NCBI RefSeq assembly: GCF_001894865.1
Contig: NZ_BCXA01000057.1
Location: 1-41,393 of the forward strand
Reading direction: 5' to 3'
Origin: Rhodococcus maanshanensis NBRC 100610
Lineage (GTDB): Bacteria; Actinomycetota; Actinomycetes; Mycobacteriales; Mycobacteriaceae
Length of the DNA stretch: 41,393 nt
The notes beneath the pieces were generated by a model that saw only the letters and a program-made list of their open reading frames with translations, did not search any database and was not told the DNA's origin. Positions within the stretch are counted from its first letter, which is position 1. Each line of letters begins with the position of its first letter. Positions 9,146 through 17,975 of the stretch are shown here, in pieces. Both the position numbers and the translations under genes were made by a program.

Positions 9146-10120
9146 CTAGACGGTACCAACGGCAGGGGCGCGGGCGCCGAAGCGTCGGCGGTAGTCGGCG
9201 GGTGCCAGCCCGACCTGCCGGTGGAAGTGGTGGCGCAGGAGCGCGCCCGACCCGAACCCGCAGCGGCCCGCGATCTCCTCGAGCCCGTATCCGGTCTCCT
9301 CGAGGAATTGCTGGGCCAGCAAGACCCGTTGCGTCGTCAGCCATTTGACCGGGGTCGTCCCTGTCTCGGCCGCGAACTTCCTCGCGAACGTGCGGGTCGA
9401 CATCGTCGACCGCGCGGCCAGGGTCTCGATGCTGTGGGCGGCGTCGAGGTGCTCGCTCATCCATCGCAGGGTGTCGGTGATGCTGTCGTCGGCGCAGTCG
9501 ACCACGGCCCGCTCGATGAACTGGCGCTGGCCGCCGTCCCGTTGCGGCGGTACCACCATGCGCCGCGCGATGGTGTTCGCGACGGCGCTGCCGAGTTCGC
9601 GCCGGACCAGGTGCAGGCAGGCGTCGATCCCGGCGGCGGTGCCCGCGCTGGTGATGAGGTTGCCCTCGTCGACGAAGAGGACGTCCGGGTCGACGGTGGT
9701 GGCGGGAAAGGCGCTGGCCAGCTCGTCCGCGTGGACCCAGTGCGTGGTGCACTTGCGGCCGTCGAGCAGCCCCGCGGCCCCGGCGAGGAACGCGCCCGAG
9801 CAGACCGTGAGCACGGTGGCGCCCGCGTCCGCGGCCTCCCGCAGCGCCGCGACGACGCCGGGCGGGAAGTCGGTGCGGGTCGCGGAGGCCGGGATCGCGA
9901 CCAGGTCCGCGCCGCGCAGCCCCTCGAGTCCGTGCTCGGGGGTGATGGTGATGCCGGGGGTGACCGATGCAAGGGGCACGCCCGCCTCCGGGCCGCAGAC
10001 GCGGAAGTCGAAGGCGGGCAGGCCCGCCGCGGTGCGGTCGACGCCGAACACCTCGCAGACCACACCGAATTCGAACATGGCTGCGTGGTCGACCAGGAGC
10101 ACGGCGACCGAGGACAGCAT
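9146..10120 (-). CDS. GlxA-type transcriptional regulator (DJ-1/PfpI domain + AraC helix-turn-helix)
   Basis: 324 residues. Residues about 4-170 form a DJ-1/PfpI-like glutamine amidotransferase fold with the nucleophile-elbow sequence ATVLTVCSGAFLAG (Cys107). Residues about 220-318 form an AraC-type double helix-turn-helix ending in CGFGSGALLRHHFHRQVG. Such proteins (GlxA, FtrA, ArgR of pseudomonads) are regulators whose DJ-1 domain is thought to sense a small molecule rather than catalyse. It is the first gene of a tight run with cobU, cobT and cobS. A TAGACT box 6 nt before ATG 10120 suggests a leaderless message. Whether it controls cobalamin genes is inference; its ligand is unknown. Confidence 0.9.
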   Translation of the reverse strand: MLSSVAVLLVDHAAMFEFGVVCEVFGVDRTAAGLPAFDFRVCGPEAGVPLASVTPGITITPEHGLEGLRGADLVAIPASATRTDFPPGVVAALREAADAGATVLTVCSGAFLAGAAGLLDGRKCTTHWVHADELASAFPATTVDPDVLFVDEGNLITSAGTAAGIDACLHLVRRELGSAVANTIARRMVVPPQRDGGQRQFIERAVVDCADDSITDTLRWMSEHLDAAHSIETLAARSTMSTRTFARKFAAETGTTPVKWLTTQRVLLAQQFLEETGYGLEEIAGRCGFGSGALLRHHFHRQVGLAPADYRRRFGARAPAVGTV

Positions 10121-10126
10121 GAGGAC

Positions 10127-10132
10127 AGTCTA
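10127..10132 (-). promoter_or_regulatory. Candidate -10 box for the glxA-cobUTS message
   Basis: On the minus strand TAGACT lies 6 nt before the ATG at 10120, with no Shine-Dalgarno sequence between. It could drive the whole glxA-like/cobU/cobT/cobS run. I see no cobalamin riboswitch in the 84-nt divergent region. Confidence 0.5.
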
Positions 10133-10158
10133 TGGCGCGATATTGACGAAGTATGTCA

Positions 10159-10204
10159 TTGCTGCCACTGTTGGCGGCAAATCTATGGTCGCAAAATTGC
10201 AGCC
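10159..10204. promoter_or_regulatory. Three TTGCNGCC repeats in a divergent promoter region
   Basis: TTGCTGCC (10159-10166) and GGCGGCAA (10173-10180, reverse complement TTGCCGCC) form an inverted pair around 6 nt; a third copy, TTGCAGCC, is at 10197-10204 just before the ATG of the small membrane protein. This is a candidate operator, perhaps for the GlxA-type regulator encoded next to it. Confidence 0.35.
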
Positions 10205-10429
10205 ATGACCACATTCATTGCGCTCGTCCTGCTGATGATCGCTCTACAGGGAGTCTTCGTGGCGGTCGCCCGTCGCGGCCGGTACGGGGAACCTGCCGGC
10301 ATCCGGCGGTACCGGTTCAACCACTTTCGGCCCGACAGTGCATCGGGTTCGGTGAACGTCGCCGATCGGGACGCCGAACGGATGCTCGCCGACCTCCAGG
10401 CCGTGCGGCACAGGGCGCCGCACAGCTGA
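10205..10429 (+). CDS. Small single-pass membrane protein, unknown function
   Basis: 74 residues: one N-terminal membrane segment (about 3-22, MTTFIALVLLMIALQGVFVA) followed by a basic Arg/Gly-rich stretch and a short soluble tail. No family recognised. ATG 10205 has no ribosome binding site; CAAAAT about 7 nt upstream could be a -10 box, so the message may be leaderless. It is divergent from the glxA-like gene and its stop lies 10 nt from the convergent DUF3043 gene. G+C-biased third positions and the membrane segment support a real gene, but it rests on sequence alone. Confidence 0.65.
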   Translation: MTTFIALVLLMIALQGVFVAVARRGRYGEPAGIRRYRFNHFRPDSASGSVNVADRDAERMLADLQAVRHRAPHS

Positions 10430-10439
10430 GGGGTACCGG

Positions 10440-11096
10440 CTAGACGGCGTCGCCAGGGGAGACCCGGGGCTGCGGCGCCCGCATCTTCCGGATCTGAGAG
10501 GCCCGGACGAACGCGTACCAGCCCAGCTTCAGGCCGCCGTCCATGGTGTCGGGGAACCTCTCACGGACCTGCCGATTGATGGTGCGGCCCATGATGTACC
10601 CCTCGGCCAGCATGAACAACATCAGCACCAACATGGCCAGCGTCACGATCGACTGGATCGCGGGGCTCAGGAACATCGCCATGATCAGCAGCAGCGCCAA
10701 CGGCATGAACAGCCCGACCAGGTGCCTGCGGGAGTCGACGAGGTCACGGACGTAGGCGCGCACGGGGCCCTTGTCGCGCGGCAGCAGGTACTTGTCCTCG
10801 CCCGCGAGCATCCGGGCGCGTCGATCGGCGGCGGTCGCCCTGCGCTCCGCGGAGGCCAGCTTGCGCTCCTCCTTGCTGCCCTGGTTCTGCTTGCGGCGAG
10901 CCCGCGCTTCCTTTGCGGTGAGCGGTGCGGGCGCGACCGGGCCGCGTCGCTTGCCCTCGGCCTCGCGGCGCTTCGGGGTGGGCCTGCCCTTGCCTTCGGT
11001 CTCGGACGTGGTGGTCAGTTCGACCGCGGTCGACTCGACGACCTCGTGGTCGCCGTTGTCGGGGGTGTCGGAGTTTCCTCGGCGCAGCAGCTTCAC
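10440..11096 (-). CDS. DUF3043-family membrane protein
   Basis: 218 residues matching the actinobacterial DUF3043 family (Rv2206 in M. tuberculosis). The N-terminal half is hydrophilic and highly charged, with Lys/Arg/Glu-rich stretches that could form a helix or coiled coil (about 40-95). Two adjacent hydrophobic segments follow (about 125-165), then a cytoplasmic-looking tail with WYAFVRASQIRKMR. The function of the family is unknown. The start is GTG 11096; GGAGG lies only 1 nt upstream, too close, whereas TAACCT 6 nt upstream fits a leaderless start. It is divergent from the glycerate kinase gene. Confidence 0.88.
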   Translation of the reverse strand: MKLLRRGNSDTPDNGDHEVVESTAVELTTTSETEGKGRPTPKRREAEGKRRGPVAPAPLTAKEARARRKQNQGSKEERKLASAERRATAADRRARMLAGEDKYLLPRDKGPVRAYVRDLVDSRRHLVGLFMPLALLLIMAMFLSPAIQSIVTLAMLVLMLFMLAEGYIMGRTINRQVRERFPDTMDGGLKLGWYAFVRASQIRKMRAPQPRVSPGDAV

Positions 11097-11102
11097 CCCT
11101 CC

Positions 11103-11108
11103 AGGTTA
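11103..11108 (-). promoter_or_regulatory. Candidate -10 box for leaderless DUF3043 mRNA
   Basis: On the minus strand TAACCT lies 6 nt before GTG 11096. The intervening GGAGGG would be too near the start to act as a normal ribosome binding site. Confidence 0.45.
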
Positions 11109-11199
11109 CTTGCCGTGCGTGTGCATCGATTCGCACCCGTCCCATCGGGATGGACACGGGTCGTCCCGCTGTCGCGCTGCCGCGCGGAGCCACCGGTCC

Positions 11200-11205
11200 T
11201 ACACT
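11200..11205 (+). promoter_or_regulatory. Candidate -10 box for leaderless glycerate kinase mRNA
   Basis: TACACT lies 6 nt before the ATG at 11212 with no ribosome binding site between. Confidence 0.55.
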
Positions 11206-11211
11206 CGGCCG

Positions 11212-12288
11212 ATGCGAGTGCTGATCGCGCCGGATTCGTTCGGGGACACCCTCACCGCGGTAGAGGCGGCCGCGGCGATGGCGGCCGGCTGGTCCGCGGG
11301 CAGGCCAGAGGACGTGCTGGCCCTGGCGCCGCAGTCGGACGGCGGACCGGGGTTCGTCGACGTGCTCGCGGCCCGGATCGGCGAGCCGATCGCGGCGACC
11401 GTCGACGGCCCGCTGGATCGGCCCGTGCAGGCGCGCTGGCTCGCCGCGGGGGACACCGCCTACCTCGAATCGGCACAGGCGTGCGGACTGGCGCTCCTCG
11501 GTGGACCGCCGGATCCGCGCACCGCGGTCGCCGCGCACAGCCGCGGCGTCGGGCAGCTGATCGCCGCGGCCGTGGACGCGGGTGCGGGCACGGTGGTGAT
11601 CGGGCTCGGCGGCAGCGGCTGCACCGACGGGGGCAGGGGACTGGTCGAGGTGCTCGGTGGCGGGGCCGACCGCGCGGCCGTCGTGTCCGCGCGGGAGCGG
11701 CTAGCGGGGATCCGGCTGATCGCCGCCACCGACGTGCGGAACCCGCTGCTCGGCGAGCACGGCGCGGCCGCGGTGTTCGGGCCGCAGAAGGGTGCTGACG
11801 CCGTCGCCGTGGAGCTGCTCGAGCGGCGCAACGCCGAGTGGTCGCGGGTGCTGGAGTCGGCCGGCGGCCGCCGCGTGGCCGATGACGAGGGGGCAGGCGC
11901 GGCGGGCGGGATCGGGGCGGCGTTGCTGGCGCTCGGCGCGACCAGGGAATCGGGGGCCGCGGTGGTCGCGACCCACACCGGGCAGGAGGCGCTGCTGGCG
12001 TCCGCCGACCTGGTGCTCACCGGGGAGGGCCGGTTCGATCACCAGTCGCTGCGCGGCAAGGTGGTTGTCGCACTCGCCGAGGCGGCGGGCAGGCACGGGG
12101 TGCCCACCGTGGTGATCGCGGGCCAGGTGCAGCTCGATGCGGGCGCGGCCGAGGGTGCGGGCCTGCGCGCGGTGTATTCGGTGACCGACCACGCCGGCTC
12201 GGTTCGCCTGGCGATGTCGGATGCGGCCGGTCAGCTGCGCGCACTCACCGAGAAGGTGGCCGGGCAGTGGTCGCCCGGGGGCCGGTGA
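11212..12288 (+). CDS. Glycerate kinase, GarK/GlxK family
   Basis: 358 residues, the usual length of the type-1 glycerate kinases. It phosphorylates D-glycerate, feeding it into glycolysis or the serine and glyoxylate pathways. Characteristic stretches are the opening MRVLIAPDSFGDTLTAVEAA, GLGGSGCTDGG near residue 130, TDVRNPLLGEHGAAAVFGPQKGA, and LTGEGRFDHQSLRGKV. The usual 'F.KG.L' in the first motif is GDTLTA here, a small deviation. The start is fixed by the conserved opening and the TACACT box. It matches Rv2205c in position. Confidence 0.92.
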   Translation: MRVLIAPDSFGDTLTAVEAAAAMAAGWSAGRPEDVLALAPQSDGGPGFVDVLAARIGEPIAATVDGPLDRPVQARWLAAGDTAYLESAQACGLALLGGPPDPRTAVAAHSRGVGQLIAAAVDAGAGTVVIGLGGSGCTDGGRGLVEVLGGGADRAAVVSARERLAGIRLIAATDVRNPLLGEHGAAAVFGPQKGADAVAVELLERRNAEWSRVLESAGGRRVADDEGAGAAGGIGAALLALGATRESGAAVVATHTGQEALLASADLVLTGEGRFDHQSLRGKVVVALAEAAGRHGVPTVVIAGQVQLDAGAAEGAGLRAVYSVTDHAGSVRLAMSDAAGQLRALTEKVAGQWSPGGR

Positions 12289-12455
12289 CACGCCCGCTGG
12301 TGGCGAGGTGGGGGCGCGGCACGGCACACTGGAGGCAGTCCGGCCCGGAACAACGCCGACGGCGCTGTCATCGTCGTCGGCCCCGTCAGGAATACTGCAC
12401 GGCAGAGTACCGTTGAAGCGTTCACGGGTTTGGTACGAGCGAACAGGGAGAGCCC

Positions 12456-12824
12456 ATGACTGTGCAGAACGAGACGACAGCCCCGGTCGAGACGGAGGCG
12501 CACAAGGTCACCATGACCGACGCCGCCGCGTCGAAGGCCAAGGCGCTGCTCGACCAGGAAGGTCGCGACGACCTCGCGCTGCGCATCGCCGTGCAGCCGG
12601 GCGGCTGCGCCGGACTGCGTTACCAGCTGTTCTTCGATGACAGGAACCTCGACGGTGACCTGGTCGTGGACTTCGGTGGCGTCAGCCTGGCGGTCGATCG
12701 GATGAGCGCGCCGTACGTCGAGGGCGCCTCGATCGACTTCGTCGACACCATCGAGAAGCAGGGCTTCACGATCGACAACCCGAACGCCACCGGCTCCTGT
12801 GCCTGTGGAGACTCGTTCAACTGA
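12456..12824 (+). CDS. erpA: A-type iron-sulfur cluster carrier (HesB/IscA/ErpA family)
   Basis: 122 residues with the three conserved cysteines of A-type carriers: Cys51 in QPGGCAGLRY and Cys115/Cys117 in the C-terminal SCACGDSFN. Such proteins bind a [2Fe-2S] or [4Fe-4S] cluster and pass it to target enzymes. The ATG follows a good AGGGAGA ribosome binding site. It corresponds to Rv2204c, which lies upstream of the respiratory genes in mycobacteria; supplying clusters to the Rieske protein QcrA encoded nearby is plausible but not shown. The symbol is by family resemblance; it could equally be called an IscA/HesB protein. A strong hairpin follows. Confidence 0.9.
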   Translation: MTVQNETTAPVETEAHKVTMTDAAASKAKALLDQEGRDDLALRIAVQPGGCAGLRYQLFFDDRNLDGDLVVDFGGVSLAVDRMSAPYVEGASIDFVDTIEKQGFTIDNPNATGSCACGDSFN

Positions 12825-12865
12825 GCCGACCCCGCGACGTGCGCGTCGCGCGAGTTCGTCGACAC

Positions 12866-12900
12866 CTCTGACGCGGTGCCCCTCGGGGCCCGCGTCAGAG
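12866..12900 (+). terminator. Hairpin terminator after erpA
   Basis: CTCTGACGCGG...CGCGTCAGAG: about 16 bp of near-perfect stem with one bulged T and a tiny loop, 42 nt after the erpA stop, followed by TCGTAT rather than a full U-tract. It separates erpA from adoK. Confidence 0.7.
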
Positions 12901-12983
12901 TCGTATCAGGGGGCGCCCCACGGGCGCTCTGGTCGCCGCGGCGGTGACCTGCCGGGTACCGTGGCACTTTTGCGGCACATTAG

Positions 12984-14003
<1,020 letters not shown>

Positions 14004-14005
14004 CA

Positions 14006-14076
14006 GGCGGCTTCGCCGCCCGTGCGCGGTTGACGAGTCCTGAGACTCGTCAACCGCGCACAGGCGCGCAGCGCCT
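14006..14076. repeat. Composite three-hairpin palindrome, copy 1 of design B (also likely bidirectional terminator)
   Basis: GGCGGC-TTC-GCCGCC (14006-14020), then an 18-bp perfect inverted repeat (14022-14039 and 14044-14061, left arm GTGCGCGGTTGACGAGTC, loop CTGA), then AGGCGC-GCA-GCGCCT (14062-14076). The central 17 bp of each arm match the element at 36434-36473. It fills the space between convergent adoK and asnB. Confidence 0.85.
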
Positions 14077-16032
14077 CTACACGTGGACCGGGTAGACCGG
14101 TTCCTGGATCTGCGGCACGATCCGCTTCTCCACGAAGATGCCGTGCCACACCATGAAGCACAGCACCGTCCACAGCCGACGGCTGTGATCCGACCCGCCG
14201 TCGCGGTGTTCGTTCAGCATCGCCGCGACCGCCGCCTTGTCGAAGATGTGGTCGGTCTGCGAGTCCGCGATCTGCTGGTGCGCCCAGTCGAACAGCTCGG
14301 TGCCGCGCAGCCAGTGCCGCAGCGGAACGGGGAAGCCGAGCTTGGCCCGGTGCAGCACGTGCGGCGGGACGATGCCCTCCAGCGCCTGACGCAGCGCGTA
14401 CTTGGTGGTATGCGGCGCAGATGCGGCTCTCTTCGTTCGCCTGGTGGTGATCTTCTGCTCCAGCGGCACCCGGGACGCGACCTCGAAGACCTCGGTGTCG
14501 AGGAACGGCACCCGCAGCTCCAGCGAGTTCGCCATCGTCATCTTGTCGGCCTTGACCAGGATGTCGCCGCGCAGCCAGGTGAACAGGTCCAGGTGCTGCA
14601 TCCGGGCGACCGGGTCCCAGTCCCGCGACTGCGCGTAGATCGGCGCGGTCACGTCCTGGTGCGTCCATTCCGGCCGGAAGTCGCGGAGGACGGCCCGCAG
14701 CTGCGTGTCGTTGAAGCTGCGCGCGTTGCCGTAGTAGCGCTCCTCGAGCGTCATCGAGCCGCGGTTGAGCAGGCTCTTGCCCCTGGTGCCCTCGGGGATG
14801 CGCTCGGACAGCTTGCCCGCCGCGCGGCGCAGGCCGCGGGGCAGGTACTCGAACGGCTTTAGGGAGAGCGGCTCCCGGTAGATGGTGTAGCCGCCGAACA
14901 GCTCGTCCGCGCCCTCGCCCGACAGCACCACCTTGACGTGCTTGCGGGCCTCCTTGGCCACGAAGTACAGCGGGACCAGCGCGGGGTCGGCGACCGGGTC
15001 GTCGAGATACCAGATGATCTCCGGGATCGCGTTGGCGAACTCGGTCGGGCTGACGACCTTGACGATGTGCCGGGCGCCGATCGCGGCGGCGGACTCGGCG
15101 GCCACGTCGACCTCGGAGTAGCCCTCGCGCTCGAAGCCGGTGGTGAAGGTGATCAGGTTGGGGTTGTGCCGCATCGCCAGCGCGGCGATCGCGGTGGAGT
15201 CGATGCCGCCGGAGAGGAACGATCCGACGGTCACGTCCGCGCGCATGTGCTTGGCGACCGAGTCCTCGAGGGCCTCGGCGATCTCCCGGTACCTGGCCTG
15301 CTCGGTGCCGGCCGCGAAAGGCCTGACCGGGAAGGTCGGCGTGAAGTAGCGGGTGATCTTCGGTGCCTCGCCGACCCGCACCCAGGCGTGGCAGCCGGAC
15401 TCGAGGCGACGGATGTCGGCGTGCAGGGTCTCGGGCTCCGGCACGTACTGCAGCACCGTGTAGTGCTCGGTGGCGCGGGGATCGAGTTCGGTGCCGACAC
15501 CGATCAGCTCGGCCAGCTCCAGCAGGCTCTTCTTCTCGCTGCCGAACGCGGTGCCCCCTGCTCCCGTCGCCAGGAACAGCGGCTTGATCCCGAACGGGTC
15601 CCTGGCCAGGAACAGGTCCTTGGTCTCGGTGTCCCAGATCGCGAACGCGAACATGCCGCGCAGCCGGCGGACCGCATCGGCACCCCAGTAGTGGAAGGCC
15701 GCGACGATCGCCTCGCTGTCGCCCTCGGTGGTGAACTGGGCGCCGTGATCCCTCGCCAGCTCGTCCCGGAGTTCGAGGTAGTTGTAGATCTCACCGTTGA
15801 AGGTGAGCGCGTACCGGGTCGGGTTCTCCGGCGGGCCCCAGCGCAGCGGCTGATGCGAGTGCTCGATGTCGATGATCGAGAGCCGGTTGAAGCCGAAGAT
15901 CAGGTCGTCGTCGTTCCAGGTTCCGTGCTCGTCCGGCCCGCGGTGGCGCAGGCAGTGCATCGCCGAGTCGACGCGCGAGACGGCGTCTTCGGTGGTGCCG
16001 GAGGAGGTCAGTAGCCCGAGCAGTCCGCACAC
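14077..16032 (-). CDS. asnB: Glutamine-hydrolysing asparagine synthetase
   Basis: 651 residues, matching Rv2201. The N-terminal class II glutaminase domain needs Cys as residue 2 after Met removal: choosing GTG 16032 gives MCGLLGLL with Cys2, whereas the ATG at 16041 would bury the nucleophile behind four residues. GAGGT lies 10 nt before that GTG. The C-terminal synthetase domain holds the ATP pyrophosphatase loop SGGIDST and LSGEGADELFGGY. In mycobacteria and corynebacteria orthologues of this protein (also called LtsA) include enzymes needed for envelope integrity, apparently by amidating cell-wall components; either that or asparagine synthesis is possible here. Divergent from ctaC. Confidence 0.92.
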   Translation of the reverse strand: MCGLLGLLTSSGTTEDAVSRVDSAMHCLRHRGPDEHGTWNDDDLIFGFNRLSIIDIEHSHQPLRWGPPENPTRYALTFNGEIYNYLELRDELARDHGAQFTTEGDSEAIVAAFHYWGADAVRRLRGMFAFAIWDTETKDLFLARDPFGIKPLFLATGAGGTAFGSEKKSLLELAELIGVGTELDPRATEHYTVLQYVPEPETLHADIRRLESGCHAWVRVGEAPKITRYFTPTFPVRPFAAGTEQARYREIAEALEDSVAKHMRADVTVGSFLSGGIDSTAIAALAMRHNPNLITFTTGFEREGYSEVDVAAESAAAIGARHIVKVVSPTEFANAIPEIIWYLDDPVADPALVPLYFVAKEARKHVKVVLSGEGADELFGGYTIYREPLSLKPFEYLPRGLRRAAGKLSERIPEGTRGKSLLNRGSMTLEERYYGNARSFNDTQLRAVLRDFRPEWTHQDVTAPIYAQSRDWDPVARMQHLDLFTWLRGDILVKADKMTMANSLELRVPFLDTEVFEVASRVPLEQKITTRRTKRAASAPHTTKYALRQALEGIVPPHVLHRAKLGFPVPLRHWLRGTELFDWAHQQIADSQTDHIFDKAAVAAMLNEHRDGGSDHSRRLWTVLCFMVWHGIFVEKRIVPQIQEPVYPVHV

Positions 16033-16170
16033 GGCGTCCATTACCTCAATTCGCTCTTGGGGAAGGCTCCACACTGATATGCAGCGGATTGCCGAATGAC
16101 TATGCCGAGTATGCCGCAGACTCGCGGAACTGATGTTGTGACCCGACGGTGGAGAGGCGTCAGCTTTGGT

Positions 16171-16186
16171 CTACGCTGCGTAGTAT
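16171..16186 (+). promoter_or_regulatory. Palindrome and candidate -10 in the ctaC promoter region
   Basis: CTACGC-T-GCGTAG (16171-16183) is a perfect 6+1+6 inverted repeat that overlaps TAGTAT (16181-16186), the best -10 candidate in the 210-nt asnB/ctaC divergent region. A bound regulator here could control ctaC-ctaF. No matching -35 is obvious. Confidence 0.4.
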
Positions 16187-16242
16187 TCGGGCGTCCGGCT
16201 GGGGCTGCCCTTATTCATTGCGGCGATCAGGAAGGCGTGAAC

Positions 16243-17307
16243 GTGGCGCAGAGTCGGATCCTTCGACGAGCAGGGCTAGCAGCATCTTTGGGCCTTGCTG
16301 CCATGCTGCTGTCGGGATGTTCGATCGACAATTCGGTGCTTCGGTTCGGATGGCCGTCGGGCATTACCCCGCAGGCTGAGCGGATGCGCGAACTGTGGAC
16401 CTGGTCGGTCATCGCCGCCCTGTTCATGGGCGTGATTGTGTGGGGCCTGACCTTCTGGGTGGTGATCTTCCACCGGAAGAAGAAGGATTCTCCCGAGTTC
16501 CCCAGGCAGACGGCCTACAACGTCCCGCTGGAGCTCTTCTACACCGCGGTGCCGTTCGTCATCATCGCAGTGCTGTTCTACTTCACCGTGGTCGTGCAGA
16601 ACTACGTCCACGAGAAGAAGGACGACCCGAACGTGGTGGTCGACGTGACCGCGTACCAGTGGAACTGGAAGTTCGGCTACCGCAGCATCGATCTGCGTGA
16701 GGGCGGCGCCAAGTACGACGGCGTCGACGTCGCGGCACAGGCGTACGCCGAAGAGCCGGCAGGCGAGCAGGTTCTCCGCGGCGAAGAGGTGCCGCCGCCG
16801 AACGCGGGCAAGTCCGCGAACGACATCTCCTACCTGCGATTCGACAAGATCGAGACCGTCGGATCCAGCCAGGAGATCCCGATTCTGGTGCTGCCCACCG
16901 GCAAGCGCATCGAGTTCGTGCTCAACGCCGCGGACGTCATCCACGCGTTCTGGGTGCCGGAGTTCCTCTTCAAGCGCGACGTCATGCCGAACCCGGAGCA
17001 GAACCACTCCGACAACGTCTTCCAGATCAGCGAGATCACCAAGGAAGGCGCGTTCGTCGGCCGCTGCGCCGAGATGTGCGGCACGTACCACGCGATGATG
17101 AACTTCGAGGTCCGTGCGGTCAGCCCGGCGAAGTTCGCCGAGTACATCGAGCTGCGCAAGCCGGCCGACGAGGGTGGGCAGGCGCTGACCACCGCCGAGG
17201 CGCTCGCGAAGATCGGCGAGTCGCCGGTCGCCACGTCCACGCAGCCGTTCAACACGGAGCGGACGTACCGGCAGGCCACCACCGTCCTCGAGGGCGAATA
17301 CCAGTAG
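16243..17307 (+). CDS. ctaC: Cytochrome c oxidase subunit II (aa3 type)
   Basis: 354 residues. The start is GTG 16243, 7 nt after AGGAAGG; an adjacent GTG at 16237 would be too close. The N terminus is a lipoprotein signal ending in the lipobox LLSGC, so the mature protein is probably lipid-anchored outside the membrane as well as held by two membrane helices (about 45-75 and 95-120). The CuA-binding motif CAEMCGTYHAMM is intact and IHAFWVPEF provides the upstream His. Between the helices and the CuA motif is an actinobacterial insert (about 155-195) that docks the cytochrome cc subunit in the supercomplex. Counterpart Rv2200c. Confidence 0.95.
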   Translation: MAQSRILRRAGLAASLGLAAMLLSGCSIDNSVLRFGWPSGITPQAERMRELWTWSVIAALFMGVIVWGLTFWVVIFHRKKKDSPEFPRQTAYNVPLELFYTAVPFVIIAVLFYFTVVVQNYVHEKKDDPNVVVDVTAYQWNWKFGYRSIDLREGGAKYDGVDVAAQAYAEEPAGEQVLRGEEVPPPNAGKSANDISYLRFDKIETVGSSQEIPILVLPTGKRIEFVLNAADVIHAFWVPEFLFKRDVMPNPEQNHSDNVFQISEITKEGAFVGRCAEMCGTYHAMMNFEVRAVSPAKFAEYIELRKPADEGGQALTTAEALAKIGESPVATSTQPFNTERTYRQATTVLEGEYQ

Positions 17308-17355
17308 CAGTGCCGACGGCACCCAGACCCATCAACCGCTGAAGGACTTGCTGAA

Positions 17356-17772
17356 ATGAAGATCGAAGCCAAGCTCTTTGAGATCTTGACGGTGTTTTTC
17401 ATCCTCGTCGCGATCGTCTACGGCGTCTTCACCGCCGCCTCCCGCACCGGAGTCGAGTGGGCCGGGCTGACCGCGATCGTGCTGTCCGCCGGACTGACCC
17501 TGATCGTGGGCACGTACTTCCGGTTCGTGGCACGGCGACTCGACACCCGCCCCGAGGACTACGACGACGCCGAGATCTCGGACGGCGCGGGCGACCTGGG
17601 CTTCTTCAGCCCGGGTAGCTACTGGCCCATCCTGCTCGCCTTCGCGGCGGCGTTCACCGCGGTCGCGCTGGCCTTCTTCCAGCCGTGGCTGATCGTGGTC
17701 GGCGTGGCGCTGGTCCTGGCCACCGCGGTCGGTCTCGTCTTCGAGTACCACGTCGGACCCGAGAAGCACTGA
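17356..17772 (+). CDS. ctaF: Cytochrome c oxidase subunit IV, actinobacterial type
   Basis: 138 residues with four hydrophobic segments (about 10-30, 37-55, 90-108, 110-130) and the family stretch [10 protein letters not shown] between the second and third. It is a small structural subunit of the aa3 oxidase found in actinobacteria (Rv2199c in M. tuberculosis). It follows ctaC by 48 nt and the pair ends at a strong hairpin. In M. tuberculosis mmpS3 and Rv2197c come next before qcrB; here that place is taken by the sulfatase-LysR insert. Confidence 0.93.
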   Translation: MKIEAKLFEILTVFFILVAIVYGVFTAASRTGVEWAGLTAIVLSAGLTLIVGTYFRFVARRLDTRPEDYDDAEISDGAGDLGFFSPGSYWPILLAFAAAFTAVALAFFQPWLIVVGVALVLATAVGLVFEYHVGPEKH

Positions 17773-17790
17773 GCCGCACCACACCTGAAC

Positions 17791-17837
17791 ACGGCGAGGG
17801 CGCCGAATCCCCACTGGGGGTTCGGCGCCCTCGCCGT
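17791..17837 (+). terminator. Strong hairpin terminator after ctaF
   Basis: A 22-bp stem (17791-17812 with 17816-17837, one U-G pair) and a 3-nt loop, followed by TTTCC. It begins 19 nt after the ctaF stop and isolates ctaC-ctaF from the sulfatase gene. Confidence 0.85.
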
Positions 17838-17975
17838 TTCCGGCAGGTCCGCACCCGGGCAATTCTCAGCGGCTCCTGGTCGTCGACGCTATCGTCGGTC
17901 GGGTAAGGCGCTGTCGGCGGTTCCGGCACGGGGCCGACGGGCGTTCCGATGGATGACAACGGAATGTGAGTAGCC

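Noticed and set aside
10121-10204. Cobalamin riboswitch upstream of the cob genes
   Set aside because: The intergenic region is 84 nt and has no B12-box-like sequence or room for the fold.
8573-10205. Long plus-strand frame opposite cobU and the glxA-like gene
   Set aside because: Only its last 74 codons (from 10205) form a credible protein with a membrane segment; the rest is antisense to two well supported genes.
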